Below are positions 1-8,522 of a stretch of DNA of 64,000 nt, piece after piece. The stretch is from JARYGU01 sp033795365 (GTDB lineage Bacteria; Pseudomonadota; Alphaproteobacteria; Rhizobiales; Rhizobiaceae). The position numbers were made by a program, and so were the translations under genes. A model generated the notes under the pieces. That model was not told the origin of the DNA and ran no database searches. It was given only the letters and a program-made list of their open reading frames with translations. How positions within the stretch are numbered: the first letter of the stretch is position 1; every line of letters starts with the position of its first letter. Location of the stretch: assembly GCA_033795365.1 (NCBI GenBank), contig JARYGU010000003.1:62001-126000 (forward strand), in the 5' to 3' direction.

Positions 1-419
1 GGCCAGACGCCGCCGGTATGCTCGACGCGGGCCGCCTGGATCGCTTCGCCGGGAAAGAGGCTCGCATCGAAGAAGGCCCAGAACCAGGCCACGAAGAACA
101 TCACCTCCGAGGCGATGAACATGATCATGCCGTAGCGCAGGTGCAGCGAGACGACGCGGGTATGGTGTCCCTCATGGGCTTCCTTCACCGTGTCCGCCCA
201 CCAGGCATACATGGTGTAGAGCGTGATCACGAGGCCGATGATCATGATCCAGGGATTGGCAAGCTCCAGGCCGAAGATCTTCAGCGAGCTTCCGGCGAGG
301 TAGCGCATATAGACGATGCCGCCGATGGCCAGCACGAAGGCCCCGATCGAGGCCAGAAGCGGCCAGGGGCTGGGGTCGATGATGTGGTAGTCGTGTTTCT
401 TCTGATGCGCATCGGCCAT
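1..419 (-). CDS. coxC: Cytochrome c oxidase subunit III (partial, C-terminus off window)
   Basis: This is the N-terminal part (about 139 residues) of subunit III of the aa3-type terminal oxidase, an inner-membrane subunit that stabilises subunit I. The frame opens at an ATG at 417-419 and runs off the left edge, so the C-terminal half is not seen. It begins MADAHQKKHDYHIIDPSPWP, typical of the family, has two hydrophobic helices within the first 75 residues, then a loop with EGHHT and the conserved helix SEVMFFVAWFWAFF. It is the last visible gene of the coxB-coxA-ctaB-ctaG-coxC operon and starts 58 bases after the ctaG stop. The identification is secure; only the missing end is unknown. Confidence 0.95.
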   Translation of the reverse strand, partial: MADAHQKKHDYHIIDPSPWPLLASIGAFVLAIGGIVYMRYLAGSSLKIFGLELANPWIMIIGLVITLYTMYAWWADTVKEAHEGHHTRVVSLHLRYGMIMFIASEVMFFVAWFWAFFDASLFPGEAIQAARVEHTGGVW

Positions 420-477
420 GTCGGTAATCCCCGGATTCCTCGGTTCCGTCTCCGGCATAGCCGGAAACGCATGTCAT

Positions 478-1062
478 TCAAAGCTTGTTCGTTTCCTCTG
501 CCGGCTTTTCCGCAGCCGAAGCCAGCGGCTTCGCCCCTTCGTGCGGATAGAAGGTATAGGAAAGGGTGATCGTGTGGATGTTCTTCGTCTCGACCGCTTC
601 GACGATCGCGGGGTCGACGAAGAAGACCACGGGCATTTCCATCTCCTCACCGGGAGCGAGCTTGGTTTCGGTGAAGCAGAAGCACTGCACCTTGTTGAAA
701 TAGGCGCCGGCCGCCTGCGGCGTCACGTTGAACGTCGCCTGGCCCGCCGTTTCGCTCGAGGCGGTGTTGCGCGCCTTGTAGAGAACCTGCACCGTCTCGC
801 CGATCCTGAGCTCGACTTCACGCTGCACCGGCGCGAAATCCCAGGGCAGCCCGGCGGTGTTGGCGTCGAAACGCACCTTGATCTTCTGGTCCAGGATGAC
901 GCTGGAGGCCTGCTCCACGCGTTGCGTGGTGCCGCCGTAGCCCGTCACCTGGCAGAACAGCTGGTAAAGCGGCACCGCAGCGTAGGCCATGCCGACCATG
1001 GCGACGACGAAGGTCAGGCACGCGGCGACGATCGTGCCGTTTCCGAGCTTCTGCTTACCCAT
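478..1062 (-). CDS. ctaG: Cytochrome c oxidase assembly protein CtaG/Cox11
   Basis: This is the copper chaperone that delivers copper to the CuB site of subunit I. It has one N-terminal membrane helix (TIVAACLTFVVAMVGMAYAA) followed by a periplasmic beta domain, and carries the copper-binding CFCF motif (KVQCFCFTE) expected of Cox11. I chose the ATG at 1062 (MGKQKLGNG, 194 residues) because GGGAG lies six bases upstream of it. An in-frame ATG seven codons earlier, at 1083, has only a badly spaced AGAAGG. It lies between the small membrane protein gene and coxC, as in other alphaproteobacterial aa3 operons. Confidence 0.95.
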   Translation of the reverse strand: MGKQKLGNGTIVAACLTFVVAMVGMAYAAVPLYQLFCQVTGYGGTTQRVEQASSVILDQKIKVRFDANTAGLPWDFAPVQREVELRIGETVQVLYKARNTASSETAGQATFNVTPQAAGAYFNKVQCFCFTETKLAPGEEMEMPVVFFVDPAIVEAVETKNIHTITLSYTFYPHEGAKPLASAAEKPAEETNKL

Positions 1063-1105
1063 TTCCGTCTCCCGCGGCTGCATTGGCCTTCTGCCTCCCC
1101 TATGT

Positions 1106-1246
1106 TTATTGCGCCATGCCGCCGGCGAACTTCACCAGCGTGATGACGTAGAAGAGCGCGACGAGGCCGCCGAGCGTCAACGCGATCGCGATGCTTCGGG
1201 CACGCCGGGATTTCTTCTGCTTCTCGTTGAGCGTTACGGTTTCCAT
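1106..1246 (-). CDS. Small single-helix membrane protein of the cox operon (CoxF-like)
   Basis: This 46-residue protein begins METVTLNEKQKK and has a basic stretch (KKSRRARS) followed by one hydrophobic helix (IAIALTLGGLVALFYVITL). It sits between ctaB and ctaG, where alphaproteobacteria often carry a small single-helix protein annotated as CoxF or as hypothetical. The ATG at 1246 is preceded by GAGG at good spacing. A second ATG at 1258 overlaps the ctaB stop as ATGA and would add four residues. The function is unknown; the position suggests a role in oxidase assembly, which is inference. Confidence 0.75.
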   Translation of the reverse strand: METVTLNEKQKKSRRARSIAIALTLGGLVALFYVITLVKFAGGMAQ

Positions 1247-1254
1247 CACAGTCC

Positions 1255-2187
1255 TCATCCGAACGACGTGATCAGGTGGTCTATCATCAGCGCCGAGAAG
1301 ACGGCGAAGAGATAGACGATCGAAAAGGCGAACAGCTTCTTTGCCGGCGCCATGGCGCGGTCGCCCTCCGGCATGCGCAGCACACCGACGGAACACCAGA
1401 CGAAGCCGAGCCCGAGCGCACCCGAAAAGACGCCGTAACCGAGGCTCGCGAAGCCCAGGAACGACGGCACGACGGCGATGACCGCCGTCAGAACGGCATA
1501 GATCAGGATCTGCGTCTTCGTCGTCGCCTCGCCCGCGACGTTGGGCAGCATCGGCACGCCGACCGCATCGTAGTCGCGCATCTTGAAGAGCGCGAGAGCC
1601 CAGAAATGGGCCGGCGTCCACAGAAAGGTGATGAGGAAGAGAACGATGCTTTCGATCGAGACCCCGCCGGTGACGCAGGCCCAGCCGATCATCGGCGGAA
1701 ACGCGCCGGCGGCACCGCCGATCACGATGTTCTGCGGCGTCGAGCGCTTGAGCCACATCGTGTAAATGACGGCGTAGAAGAAGATGGTGAAGGCGAGCAG
1801 GCCCGCGGCAAGCCAGTTCACCGCCAGGCCGAGGATCACCACCGAAAAGGCGGAAAGCGTCAGGCCGAAGGCCAGCGCCTCCTGCGGGCGGATGCGGCCG
1901 GACGGGATCGGGCGGTTCGCCGTGCGCGACATCACCGCGTCGATATCGGCGTCGTACCACATGTTCAGGGCACCGGAGGCTCCGGCGCCCACGGCGATAC
2001 AGAGGATGGCGATAAGGCCGATCAGCGGATTGATGTAGCCGGGCGCGAGCACGAGGCCGGCAAGCGCGGTGAAGACGACGAGCGACATGACGCGCGGCTT
2101 CAGGAGCTCGAAATAGTCGCGCGCCGTCGCCTCGGAGAGATAGTCCTCCCCCGCGCCCGACGCTTCATGATGCTCGATGACTGCCAT
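1255..2187 (-). CDS. ctaB: Protoheme IX farnesyltransferase (heme O synthase)
   Basis: CtaB/CyoE transfers the farnesyl group of farnesyl diphosphate to heme B, making heme O, the precursor of the heme A used by the aa3 oxidase. The 310-residue protein is strongly hydrophobic with about nine membrane helices. It shows the polyprenyltransferase motifs NMWYDADIDAVMSRTANRP (first Asp-rich motif) and the later MRDYDAVGVPMLP. The length is normal. It is co-directional with coxA (81-base gap) and overlaps or abuts the small downstream membrane protein, so all are probably one transcript. Confidence 0.97.
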   Translation of the reverse strand: MAVIEHHEASGAGEDYLSEATARDYFELLKPRVMSLVVFTALAGLVLAPGYINPLIGLIAILCIAVGAGASGALNMWYDADIDAVMSRTANRPIPSGRIRPQEALAFGLTLSAFSVVILGLAVNWLAAGLLAFTIFFYAVIYTMWLKRSTPQNIVIGGAAGAFPPMIGWACVTGGVSIESIVLFLITFLWTPAHFWALALFKMRDYDAVGVPMLPNVAGEATTKTQILIYAVLTAVIAVVPSFLGFASLGYGVFSGALGLGFVWCSVGVLRMPEGDRAMAPAKKLFAFSIVYLFAVFSALMIDHLITSFG

Positions 2188-2268
2188 GTCGTTTCCCGCC
2201 GTCTCTAGGGTCCGGGTTTCATTGCGGCCCGATTGGGCGAGGCCGCCTCGGCGGCGGCCTCACGCATC

Positions 2269-3936
2269 TTACTTGATCCTGGGAAGCTGCTCCCACTGGT
2301 GGAACGGCGGCGGCGAAGAAAGCTGCCATTCCAGCGTGTTCGCACCCTCGCCCCACGGATTGTCGCCGGCGACGCGCTTCCTGGCGAAAGCCTCGAAGAC
2401 GCCGAAGAGGAAGATCAGGACGCCGACGGCCGAGATATAGGAGCCGTAGGAGGACACGAGGTTCCAGCCGGCGAAGGCATCCGGATAGTCGATGTAGCGG
2501 CGCGGCATGCCGGCCAGTCCCAGGAAGTGCTGCGGGAAGAACACCAGGTTCACGCCCACGAACATCACCCAGAAATGCAGCTTGCCGATGAACTCCGAAT
2601 ACATGTAGCCGCTCATCTTCGGGAACCAGTAGTACCAGGCCGCGAAGATCGCGAAGACGGCGCCGAGCGAGAGCACGTAGTGGAAGTGGGCAACCACGTA
2701 GTAGGTGTCGTGCAGCGCACGGTCGAGGCCGGCATTGGCGAGCTGGACGCCCGTGACGCCGCCGACGGTGAACAGGAAGATGAAGCCGATCGCCCAGACC
2801 ATCGGCGTCGTGAAGCGGATGGAGCCGCCCCACATCGTCGCGATCCAGGAGAAGATCTTCACGCCCGTCGGAACCGCGATGACCATCGTGGCGAAGACGA
2901 AGTAGCGCTGCGCATCGAGCGACAGGCCGACGGTGTACATGTGGTGCGCCCACACGATGAAGCCGACCGCGCCGATCGCGACCATGGCATAGGCCATGCC
3001 GAGATAGCCGAAGACCGGCTTGCGCGAGAAGGTCGACACGATATGGCTGATGATGCCGAAGCCCGGCAGGATCAGGATGTAGACTTCCGGGTGACCGAAG
3101 AACCAGAACAGGTGCTGGAACAGGATCGGGTCGCCGCCGCCCTCGGGCGCGAAGAAGGTCGTGCCGAAGTTGCGGTCCGTCAGGAGCATGGTGATGCCGC
3201 CCGCGAGCACCGGCAGAGAGAGCAGGAGCAGGAAGGCGGTGATCAGCACCGACCAGGCGAAGAGCGGCATCTTGTGCAGCGTCATGCCCGGAGCGCGCAT
3301 GTTGAGGATGGTTGTGATGAAGTTGATCGCGCCGAGGATCGACGAGGCGCCGGCGATGTGCAGGCCGAGGATCGCGAAATCCATGGCCGGCCCCGGCTGC
3401 CCGGATGTCGAGAACGGCGGATAGATCGTCCACCCTCCGCCCGCGCCATAGGCGCCTGCCGGGCCTTCGACGAACATCGAGAGCAGCACCAGCAGGAAGG
3501 CCGGGATGATGAGCCAGAACGAGATGTTGTTCATCCGCGGGAAGGCCATGTCCGGTGCGCCGATCATCAGCGGCACCATCCAGTTGGCGAAGCCGCCGAT
3601 CAGCGCCGGCATGACCATGAAGAAGATCATGATCAGCGCATGCGCCGTGGTGAACACGTTGAACATGTGCTTGCCGCCGTCGATCGCGGCGTCGCCTTCG
3701 AAGCCGTAGACCATCGCGGCCAGGCCGTGGAAGATCTGGATGCCCGGCTCCTGCAGCTCGGCGCGCATGAAGACCGACAGCGCGCCGCCGACGATGCCGG
3801 CGATGATCGCGAAGATCAGGTAGAGCGTGCCGATGTCCTTGTGGTTCGTCGAGAGGAACCAGCGCTGGAAGAAGGTGAGCGGCTTGTGTTCGTGATGATC
3901 GTGGCGATCATCGTGGGCGGCGGCTGTTCCGGCCAT
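2269..3936 (-). CDS. coxA: Cytochrome c oxidase subunit I (aa3 type)
   Basis: This is the catalytic subunit that binds heme a and the heme a3/CuB centre and pumps protons. The 555 residues include every expected ligand: His99 in FTTAHALIM (heme a), GHPEVY (CuB histidine and the cross-linked tyrosine), WAHHMYTVG (two CuB histidines) and VVAHFHYVL (heme a3 and heme a histidines). NWMVPLMIGAPDM contains the D-channel region. The first 20 residues are unusually His/Asp-rich. The ATG at 3936 is preceded by GGGAG. Only 20 bases separate it from the coxB stop. Confidence 0.98.
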   Translation of the reverse strand: MAGTAAAHDDRHDHHEHKPLTFFQRWFLSTNHKDIGTLYLIFAIIAGIVGGALSVFMRAELQEPGIQIFHGLAAMVYGFEGDAAIDGGKHMFNVFTTAHALIMIFFMVMPALIGGFANWMVPLMIGAPDMAFPRMNNISFWLIIPAFLLVLLSMFVEGPAGAYGAGGGWTIYPPFSTSGQPGPAMDFAILGLHIAGASSILGAINFITTILNMRAPGMTLHKMPLFAWSVLITAFLLLLSLPVLAGGITMLLTDRNFGTTFFAPEGGGDPILFQHLFWFFGHPEVYILILPGFGIISHIVSTFSRKPVFGYLGMAYAMVAIGAVGFIVWAHHMYTVGLSLDAQRYFVFATMVIAVPTGVKIFSWIATMWGGSIRFTTPMVWAIGFIFLFTVGGVTGVQLANAGLDRALHDTYYVVAHFHYVLSLGAVFAIFAAWYYWFPKMSGYMYSEFIGKLHFWVMFVGVNLVFFPQHFLGLAGMPRRYIDYPDAFAGWNLVSSYGSYISAVGVLIFLFGVFEAFARKRVAGDNPWGEGANTLEWQLSSPPPFHQWEQLPRIK

Positions 3937-3956
3937 TGGATAACACTCCCTTGGAA

Positions 3957-4841
3957 TTACTGCGCGGCGTTTTCGGCGACGTTGACGGACTTTGCCGCAC
4001 CATCGACCGACGCCATCAGAGCCTTGTTTGCCTCGCCGACATTGGTCGCGGCGGCAGCAAGCCAGGTATCGAACTTATCCTGCGAAACGACGCGGATGGC
4101 GATCGGCATGAACGCGTGGTCCTTGCCGCACAGCTCGGAACACTGGCCGTAGAAGAGACCTTCGCGGTCGGCCTTGAACCAGGTCTCGTTGAGACGGCCC
4201 GGCACCGCGTCGATCTTGACGCCGAAGGAAGGCATGGCGAAGGCATGGATCACGTCGCCGGCCGTCACGAGGAGGCGAACATGCTTGCCGACGGGCACGA
4301 CGACCTCGTTGTCGACGGTCAGGAGGCGCGGATAGACGGCCCTGTCTTCCTTGCCGGCGGCGGCACGGTCGCCGTCCTGCAGCAGCAGGCTGTCGAAGGA
4401 GACGGGATTGTCGCCAACCTGGTACTCATAGCCCCAGTACCACTGGTAGCCGGTCGCCTTGATGGTGAGCTCGGGCTCCTCGGTCGGCGCGAGCTGGCGG
4501 GTCAGGAGCTGGAAGGAGGGGATCGCGAGGAAGAGCAGAACGATGACGGGACCGACGGTCCAGAGCACCTCGATCGCGGTGTTGTGGCTGGTCTTGGAGG
4601 GGACGGGATTGGCGCTTTCGCGGAACTTCACGACAACGACGATCAGCAGCACGAGCACGAACAGGGTGATCGGAACGATGAACCACAACGTGTACTGCTC
4701 GAACCAGCGGATCTCCTCCATGATCGAGGTGGCGGCGGGCTGCAGCCCATGCTGCCATGCGACCGGCTGATCGGCAAATGCGCCCGAAGCAAAAAGCAGA
4801 CAGCCGAGAGCGGCCAGAGCTGCAAAAGCTTTGTTTTTCAC
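3957..4841 (-). CDS. coxB: Cytochrome c oxidase subunit II
   Basis: Subunit II accepts electrons from cytochrome c through its binuclear CuA centre. The protein has a signal peptide (KNKAFAALAALGCLLFASGAFA), two membrane helices and a periplasmic cupredoxin domain with the complete CuA site QCSELCGKDHAFMP near the C-terminus. I place the start at the GTG at 4841 (294 residues) because GGGGAG is seven bases upstream. An in-frame TTG at 4856 would put five non-typical residues before the signal peptide. It is the first gene of the oxidase operon, and its leader holds a perfect FNR/FixK-type box. Confidence 0.96.
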   Translation of the reverse strand: MKNKAFAALAALGCLLFASGAFADQPVAWQHGLQPAATSIMEEIRWFEQYTLWFIVPITLFVLVLLIVVVVKFRESANPVPSKTSHNTAIEVLWTVGPVIVLLFLAIPSFQLLTRQLAPTEEPELTIKATGYQWYWGYEYQVGDNPVSFDSLLLQDGDRAAAGKEDRAVYPRLLTVDNEVVVPVGKHVRLLVTAGDVIHAFAMPSFGVKIDAVPGRLNETWFKADREGLFYGQCSELCGKDHAFMPIAIRVVSQDKFDTWLAAAATNVGEANKALMASVDGAAKSVNVAENAAQ

Positions 4842-4861
4842 AACGTATCTCCCCAAGGTGT

Positions 4862-4875
4862 TTGATCGGAATCAA
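4862..4875 (-). promoter_or_regulatory. Candidate FNR/FixK/FnrN box upstream of coxB
   Basis: The sequence TTGAT-CGGA-ATCAA matches the FNR/FixK consensus TTGAT-N4-ATCAA at all ten defined positions. Its centre is about 27 bases upstream of the coxB GTG and just upstream of the Shine-Dalgarno sequence. That is too close for class II activation, which would need transcription to start inside coxB, so the likely effect is repression of the aa3 operon under low oxygen. Confidence 0.6.
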
Positions 4876-5252
4876 ACAGACGTGCAGAATCCCCTGCTAT
4901 ACCGAGTGCTTAAAATCACAGTTTCATGCTCGCCGCAACAGCCATGGGCGATTGCTCATGCGGCATTTTTGCGCAAAAGCACCCGCGCAGCGCCCGTCTC
5001 GCCGACAATCGGCAACGCCTTACGGGATAAAGGGATTGCACGGCACGAACGCCTGCCGGAAAGGCGGCGATCGCCTCGATGGTTTACCCGGAAAGCTCCG
5101 CGCGGCACGCAAATCTTGGCAATGCGCGCATCCTGCGCGCAACCGCGGTCCTATTTCCGCCTTGAAGCCTTGGAAATGACTGCGCGAGGGCTTTTCATTT
5201 CTGCGCTTGCACTTCAAGAATAGCCCGTCTGATTCGAGATTTCGAGGTTTTT
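4876..5252. other. Intergenic region between coxB and the IalB-like gene
   Basis: This divergent region should hold the coxB promoter and the promoter of the IalB-like gene. It contains no convincing open reading frame and no tRNA. An imperfect GCGCGC-rich inverted repeat lies near 5124-5142. I cannot assign -35/-10 elements with confidence. Confidence 0.5.
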
Positions 5253-5783
5253 ATGGGTTTTGCTCCCCTTTTCCGGCTGTCGAAGGCGGTACGCGGCCTT
5301 GCCGTCCTGGCACTTGCAGCAACTGTTTTCCCGTCGTTTTCGGCGGCGCAGCAGCCCGGTACGGTGAAGTCGAACCATGGCGCATGGTCGATCGTCTGCG
5401 ACCAGCCGGCGGGCGCCTCCGGCGAGCAATGCGCGCTGATGCAGAACGTGATCGCCGAAGACCGTCCCGAAGTCGGCCTTTCCGTGGTGGTGCTGAAGAC
5501 CGCCGACCGCCAGGCCAAGATCCTGCGCGTGCTCGCGCCGCTCGGCGTGCTTTTGCCGAACGGCCTCGGCCTCAATGTCGACGGCAAGGATATCGGCCGG
5601 GCCTATTTCGTGCGCTGCTTCGCCGACGGCTGCTATGCGGAAGTCGTGCTCGAGGACGAGTTGCTGAAAACCTTCCGCAGCGGCGCGACAGCCACCTTCA
5701 TCGTCTTCCAGTCCCCCGAGGAAGGCATCGGCATCCCCGTCGACCTCAAGGGCTTCGGCGAAGGCTACGACGCGCTGCCGTGA
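5253..5783 (+). CDS. Invasion-associated locus B (IalB) family secreted protein
   Basis: This 176-residue protein has a cleavable signal peptide (basic MGFAPLFRLSKAVRG, a hydrophobic stretch, and cleavage near SFSAAQQ). It matches the IalB family, periplasmic or surface proteins widespread in Rhizobiales and named after Bartonella. Visible family traits are the opening NHGAWSIVCDQP after the signal and the paired cysteines (VCD, EQCAL, VRCFADGCYAEV), which probably form disulfides. It stands alone and faces away from the cox operon. The biochemical role is unknown; the Bartonella invasion phenotype should not be assumed here. Confidence 0.85.
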   Translation: MGFAPLFRLSKAVRGLAVLALAATVFPSFSAAQQPGTVKSNHGAWSIVCDQPAGASGEQCALMQNVIAEDRPEVGLSVVVLKTADRQAKILRVLAPLGVLLPNGLGLNVDGKDIGRAYFVRCFADGCYAEVVLEDELLKTFRSGATATFIVFQSPEEGIGIPVDLKGFGEGYDALP

Positions 5784-5869
5784 GGCGGATGCCCTCCCCC
5801 TCAAACCGCAACTCTGAAGTGCCCGCTCGCACTGCTCGTGCATCATCATAGCCCTTGCAGCGTCAGCCA

Positions 5870-5899
5870 AAAATACGTATTTTATGGATAATACGTATT
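5870..5899 (+). promoter_or_regulatory. Double palindromic operator upstream of the Phd/PIN operon
   Basis: Two copies of ATACGTAT lie here with dyad centres 18 bp apart. The first is embedded in a perfect 14-bp palindrome, AAAATACGTATTTT, and the second in AATACGTATT. They are 20-50 bases upstream of the antitoxin ATG, the normal place for autorepression by a Phd-type antitoxin or its complex. They are followed by a strong Shine-Dalgarno sequence, AAGGAAGG, at 5903-5910. Confidence 0.6.
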
Positions 5900-5918
5900 T
5901 TCAAGGAAGGCTGGGCCG

Positions 5919-6272
5919 ATGATTACCTTCACATCCATCGATCTCCAAAAGCAGACGGGCGATGTCCAGCGGGCGGCCTCACGGGATGCCGTCGTCATCA
6001 CTTCCCATGGAAAACCGCGGAATGTCATGCTTTCCGTCGAAGAATTCGCACGCCTGAAGAATGCGGCGGGAGAGCAGATACCCTCCGAACTTACCCTCAA
6101 ACGCGCGGTTACCGTGCGGCACGTGCAGGATCCGCTGGGGTATGATGTCGGCGATTTCGCATCTGCTGCCCGCAAGATGGCGGAGGATGCATTGTCCGGG
6201 CGAACCGCTCCGGCGGTGAATGAGGAGCTGGAAGCTGTCCGCCGGCGTTTTCGCGGACAAAAAGCCCGATGA
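5919..6272 (+). CDS. Type II antitoxin, Phd/YefM family
   Basis: This 117-residue protein has the N-terminal fold of Phd/YefM antitoxins: MITFTSIDLQKQTGDVQRAA, then VVITSHGKPRNVMLSVEEFARL, the classic strand-helix pattern of a Phd DNA-binding domain. The C-terminal half, rich in charged residues, would bind and block the toxin. The gene overlaps the PIN-domain gene by ATGA at 6269-6272, so the two are translationally coupled. A double palindrome just upstream is a good autoregulatory operator. Confidence 0.85.
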   Translation: MITFTSIDLQKQTGDVQRAASRDAVVITSHGKPRNVMLSVEEFARLKNAAGEQIPSELTLKRAVTVRHVQDPLGYDVGDFASAARKMAEDALSGRTAPAVNEELEAVRRRFRGQKAR

Positions 6273-6889
6273 TCGGCGGCCCTTCTCCCGAGGATGCCCG
6301 GCTGCCGAGATTTCTGATCATGGACAACACTCCATTGTCTCTGCTCGGCTGCATCGAAGCCCTCGACTGGCTCTTTGAACCCGGCTGCGATGTCATGATC
6401 ACCGATCTCGTCCTCGCCGAAGCTACGCGCGAGCCTGGGGAAGGTAGAGATCAGCGGCGCGGTACTCGCGGTTATATCTCTCGATGGCTGTCCGCAAACC
6501 AGAACCGCCTGACTGTTCTGGAAACGCCGGAGGGTGTGCGATACCGCCGGGAAATGGAGCTCTGGGACAGGGCCGGACGGCCGGAAGAGCTAAGACCGAG
6601 ATGGAGCGACCGAGGCGAGAGAAGCCTTCTCGAAGCCATAAAGACGATTAACGCTGCCCTGACGACGGGAGAAGCGATCATCGCGCTCGTTGACGACCGC
6701 GACGCCCGTGATGCCATTCGGGCGGTCCGGGCGGACATCGACATGATGGGTACGCAGACCTTCATTCGCTGGATTGCGGAGGACTACGCGATTGGCGAAG
6801 CGGAGACGGCCTGGCCTGCAATTCTCCTGGCAACCAACGGGAATGCGGATGCCGGTGATAACGAGGACCCTGTTTATATACGAAGATAG
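6269..6889 (+). CDS. PIN-domain toxin (VapC-like ribonuclease) paired with Phd antitoxin
   Basis: This 206-residue protein looks like a PIN nuclease, the fold of VapC toxins that cleave tRNA or other RNA with Mg2+. The expected acidic positions can be placed: Asp in IMDNTPLSLL (strand 1), Glu in VLAEATREP, Glu in GERSLLEA and the Asp cluster in IALVDDRDARDA. It is longer than a minimal VapC (about 130 residues), with a long linker after the second motif. Its overlap with the Phd antitoxin gene supports the toxin call. The RNA target cannot be read from the sequence. Confidence 0.75.
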   Translation: MIGGPSPEDARLPRFLIMDNTPLSLLGCIEALDWLFEPGCDVMITDLVLAEATREPGEGRDQRRGTRGYISRWLSANQNRLTVLETPEGVRYRREMELWDRAGRPEELRPRWSDRGERSLLEAIKTINAALTTGEAIIALVDDRDARDAIRAVRADIDMMGTQTFIRWIAEDYAIGEAETAWPAILLATNGNADAGDNEDPVYIRR

Positions 6890-7018
6890 CCGCAGTCGCC
6901 GCGCCGCCTGCGCCTCGGGGGCCGCGGGATCGGACAAGATGTTGACGAAACCAAAACTTGCCGATCGCTCCCTGCGCCTCTACATGGGGGCGAACGAAGC
7001 CTCACCGCGGAGCAGCCC

Positions 7019-8434
7019 ATGAACACCGACCTTCTCTCCCTCTTCGATGCCGACGAGGCGGCGGTGCGCGCGGTTCTTGCCGAGACGCTCGCGGGTGCTG
7101 ACGACGGCGAGCTCTATATCGAGCATGCCCAGGCGGAATCGCTCTCCTTCGACAACGGCCGCCTGAAGGGCGGAAGCTTCAATACCGATCAGGGTTTCGG
7201 CCTCAGGGCCGTCTCCGGCGAGGCGGTCGGCTATGCGCATTCCGGCGAGATGTCGCTTTCGGCGCTCAAGCGCGCCTCGGATGCGGCAAGCGCCGTCACC
7301 CGCGGCCATTCCGGCACCTATGCCGCCGCACCCCAGGGCACCAACCGGCGGCTCTACGGGCCGGAAAACCCGATCGGCTCGCCCTCCTTCGAAGAAAAGG
7401 TGAAGCTCCTGCAGGAGATCGACGCCTATCTGCGCGGCAAGGATCCCAAGGTCCGCCAGGTGACGGCCTCGGTCGCCGCGAGCTGGCAGGTGGTCAACAT
7501 CCTGCGCGCCGACGGCCACCGCGTCACCGACATCCGCCCGATGACGCGCATCAACATCTCCGTCGTCGCCGGCGAGGGCGACTGGCAGGAGACCGGCTCC
7601 TACGGCATCGGCGGGCGAACGGGCTTCGGCGAATTCCTGACGGAGGAGAGCTGGCGCTTCGGTGCGGACGAGGCCCTGCGCCAGGCGCTCGTCAACCTCG
7701 AAGCCGTCGAGGCGCCGGCCGGCACGATGGACGTCGTGCTTTCCTCCGGCTGGCCCGGCGTGATGCTGCACGAGGCGGTCGGCCATGGGCTCGAAGGCGA
7801 CTTCAACCGCAAGAAGACCTCCGCCTTTGCCGGGCTGATGGGCGAACAGGTGGCGGCGAAGGGCGTGACCGTCGTCGACGACGGCACGATCGACGGTCGC
7901 CGCGGCTCGATCACCGTCGACGACGAGGGTACGCCGTCGGCCTACAACGTGCTGATCGAGGACGGCAGGCTCGTCGGCTACATGCAGGACCGGCAGAACG
8001 CCCGGCTGATGGGCATGAAGGCGACCGGCAACGGCCGCCGCCAGGGCTATGCCTACCGCCCGATGCCACGCATGACCAACACCTTCATGCTGTCCGGCGA
8101 CAGGACGCCCGAGGAAATCATCGCCTCGGTGAAGAAAGGCATCTATGCCGTCTCCTTCGGCGGCGGCCAGGTCGACATCACGTCGGGCAAGTTCGTCTTC
8201 GGCTGCACCGAGGCCTATCTCATCGAGGACGGCAAGGTCGGTGCGCCGGTCAAGGGCGCGATGCTGATCGGCAACGGTCCGGACGCCATGAAGCGGGTCA
8301 CGATGATCGGCAACGACACCAAGCTCGACACCGGCATCGGCAATTGCGGCAAGGCCGGCCAGTGGGTTCCCGTCGGCGTCGGCCAGCCGCATTTGAGGAT
8401 GGACCAGATCACCGTCGGCGGCACGAAGGCGTAG
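7019..8434 (+). CDS. tldD: Metalloprotease TldD
   Basis: TldD is the zinc-protease subunit of the TldD/TldE complex, which degrades unfolded peptides and matures modified peptides such as microcin B17. The 471-residue length is normal. The HExxxH-type site is clear in MLHEAVGHGLEGD, and the family's C-terminal region (GNCGKAGQWVPVGVGQPHLR) is intact. A TTGACG-like -35 lies in the 130-base gap upstream. No tldE gene is adjacent, so the partner is presumably elsewhere. Confidence 0.95.
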   Translation: MNTDLLSLFDADEAAVRAVLAETLAGADDGELYIEHAQAESLSFDNGRLKGGSFNTDQGFGLRAVSGEAVGYAHSGEMSLSALKRASDAASAVTRGHSGTYAAAPQGTNRRLYGPENPIGSPSFEEKVKLLQEIDAYLRGKDPKVRQVTASVAASWQVVNILRADGHRVTDIRPMTRINISVVAGEGDWQETGSYGIGGRTGFGEFLTEESWRFGADEALRQALVNLEAVEAPAGTMDVVLSSGWPGVMLHEAVGHGLEGDFNRKKTSAFAGLMGEQVAAKGVTVVDDGTIDGRRGSITVDDEGTPSAYNVLIEDGRLVGYMQDRQNARLMGMKATGNGRRQGYAYRPMPRMTNTFMLSGDRTPEEIIASVKKGIYAVSFGGGQVDITSGKFVFGCTEAYLIEDGKVGAPVKGAMLIGNGPDAMKRVTMIGNDTKLDTGIGNCGKAGQWVPVGVGQPHLRMDQITVGGTKA

Positions 8435-8522
8435 TCCGGCAGCAGCCGCCTGCGTCCGTTAACTCCCCGGATACCAGAATCCCGGCATAAAGCTTGCGGT
8501 TTCGACCGAAGCGGGAGGACGC

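Noticed and set aside
2233..4152. A long open reading frame of about 640 codons on the plus strand across coxA
   Set aside because: It is antisense to coxA, has a composition rich in Arg, Glu, Asp and His typical of reverse-complement reading in high-G+C DNA, and contains no domain. Similar antisense frames over other genes (for example 37652-40366 minus, antisense to dxs and tlyA) were rejected for the same reason.
5253..5783. IalB-like protein as a host-cell invasion factor
   Set aside because: The family is widespread in non-invasive Rhizobiales; the name comes from Bartonella, and the sequence gives no support for that role here.
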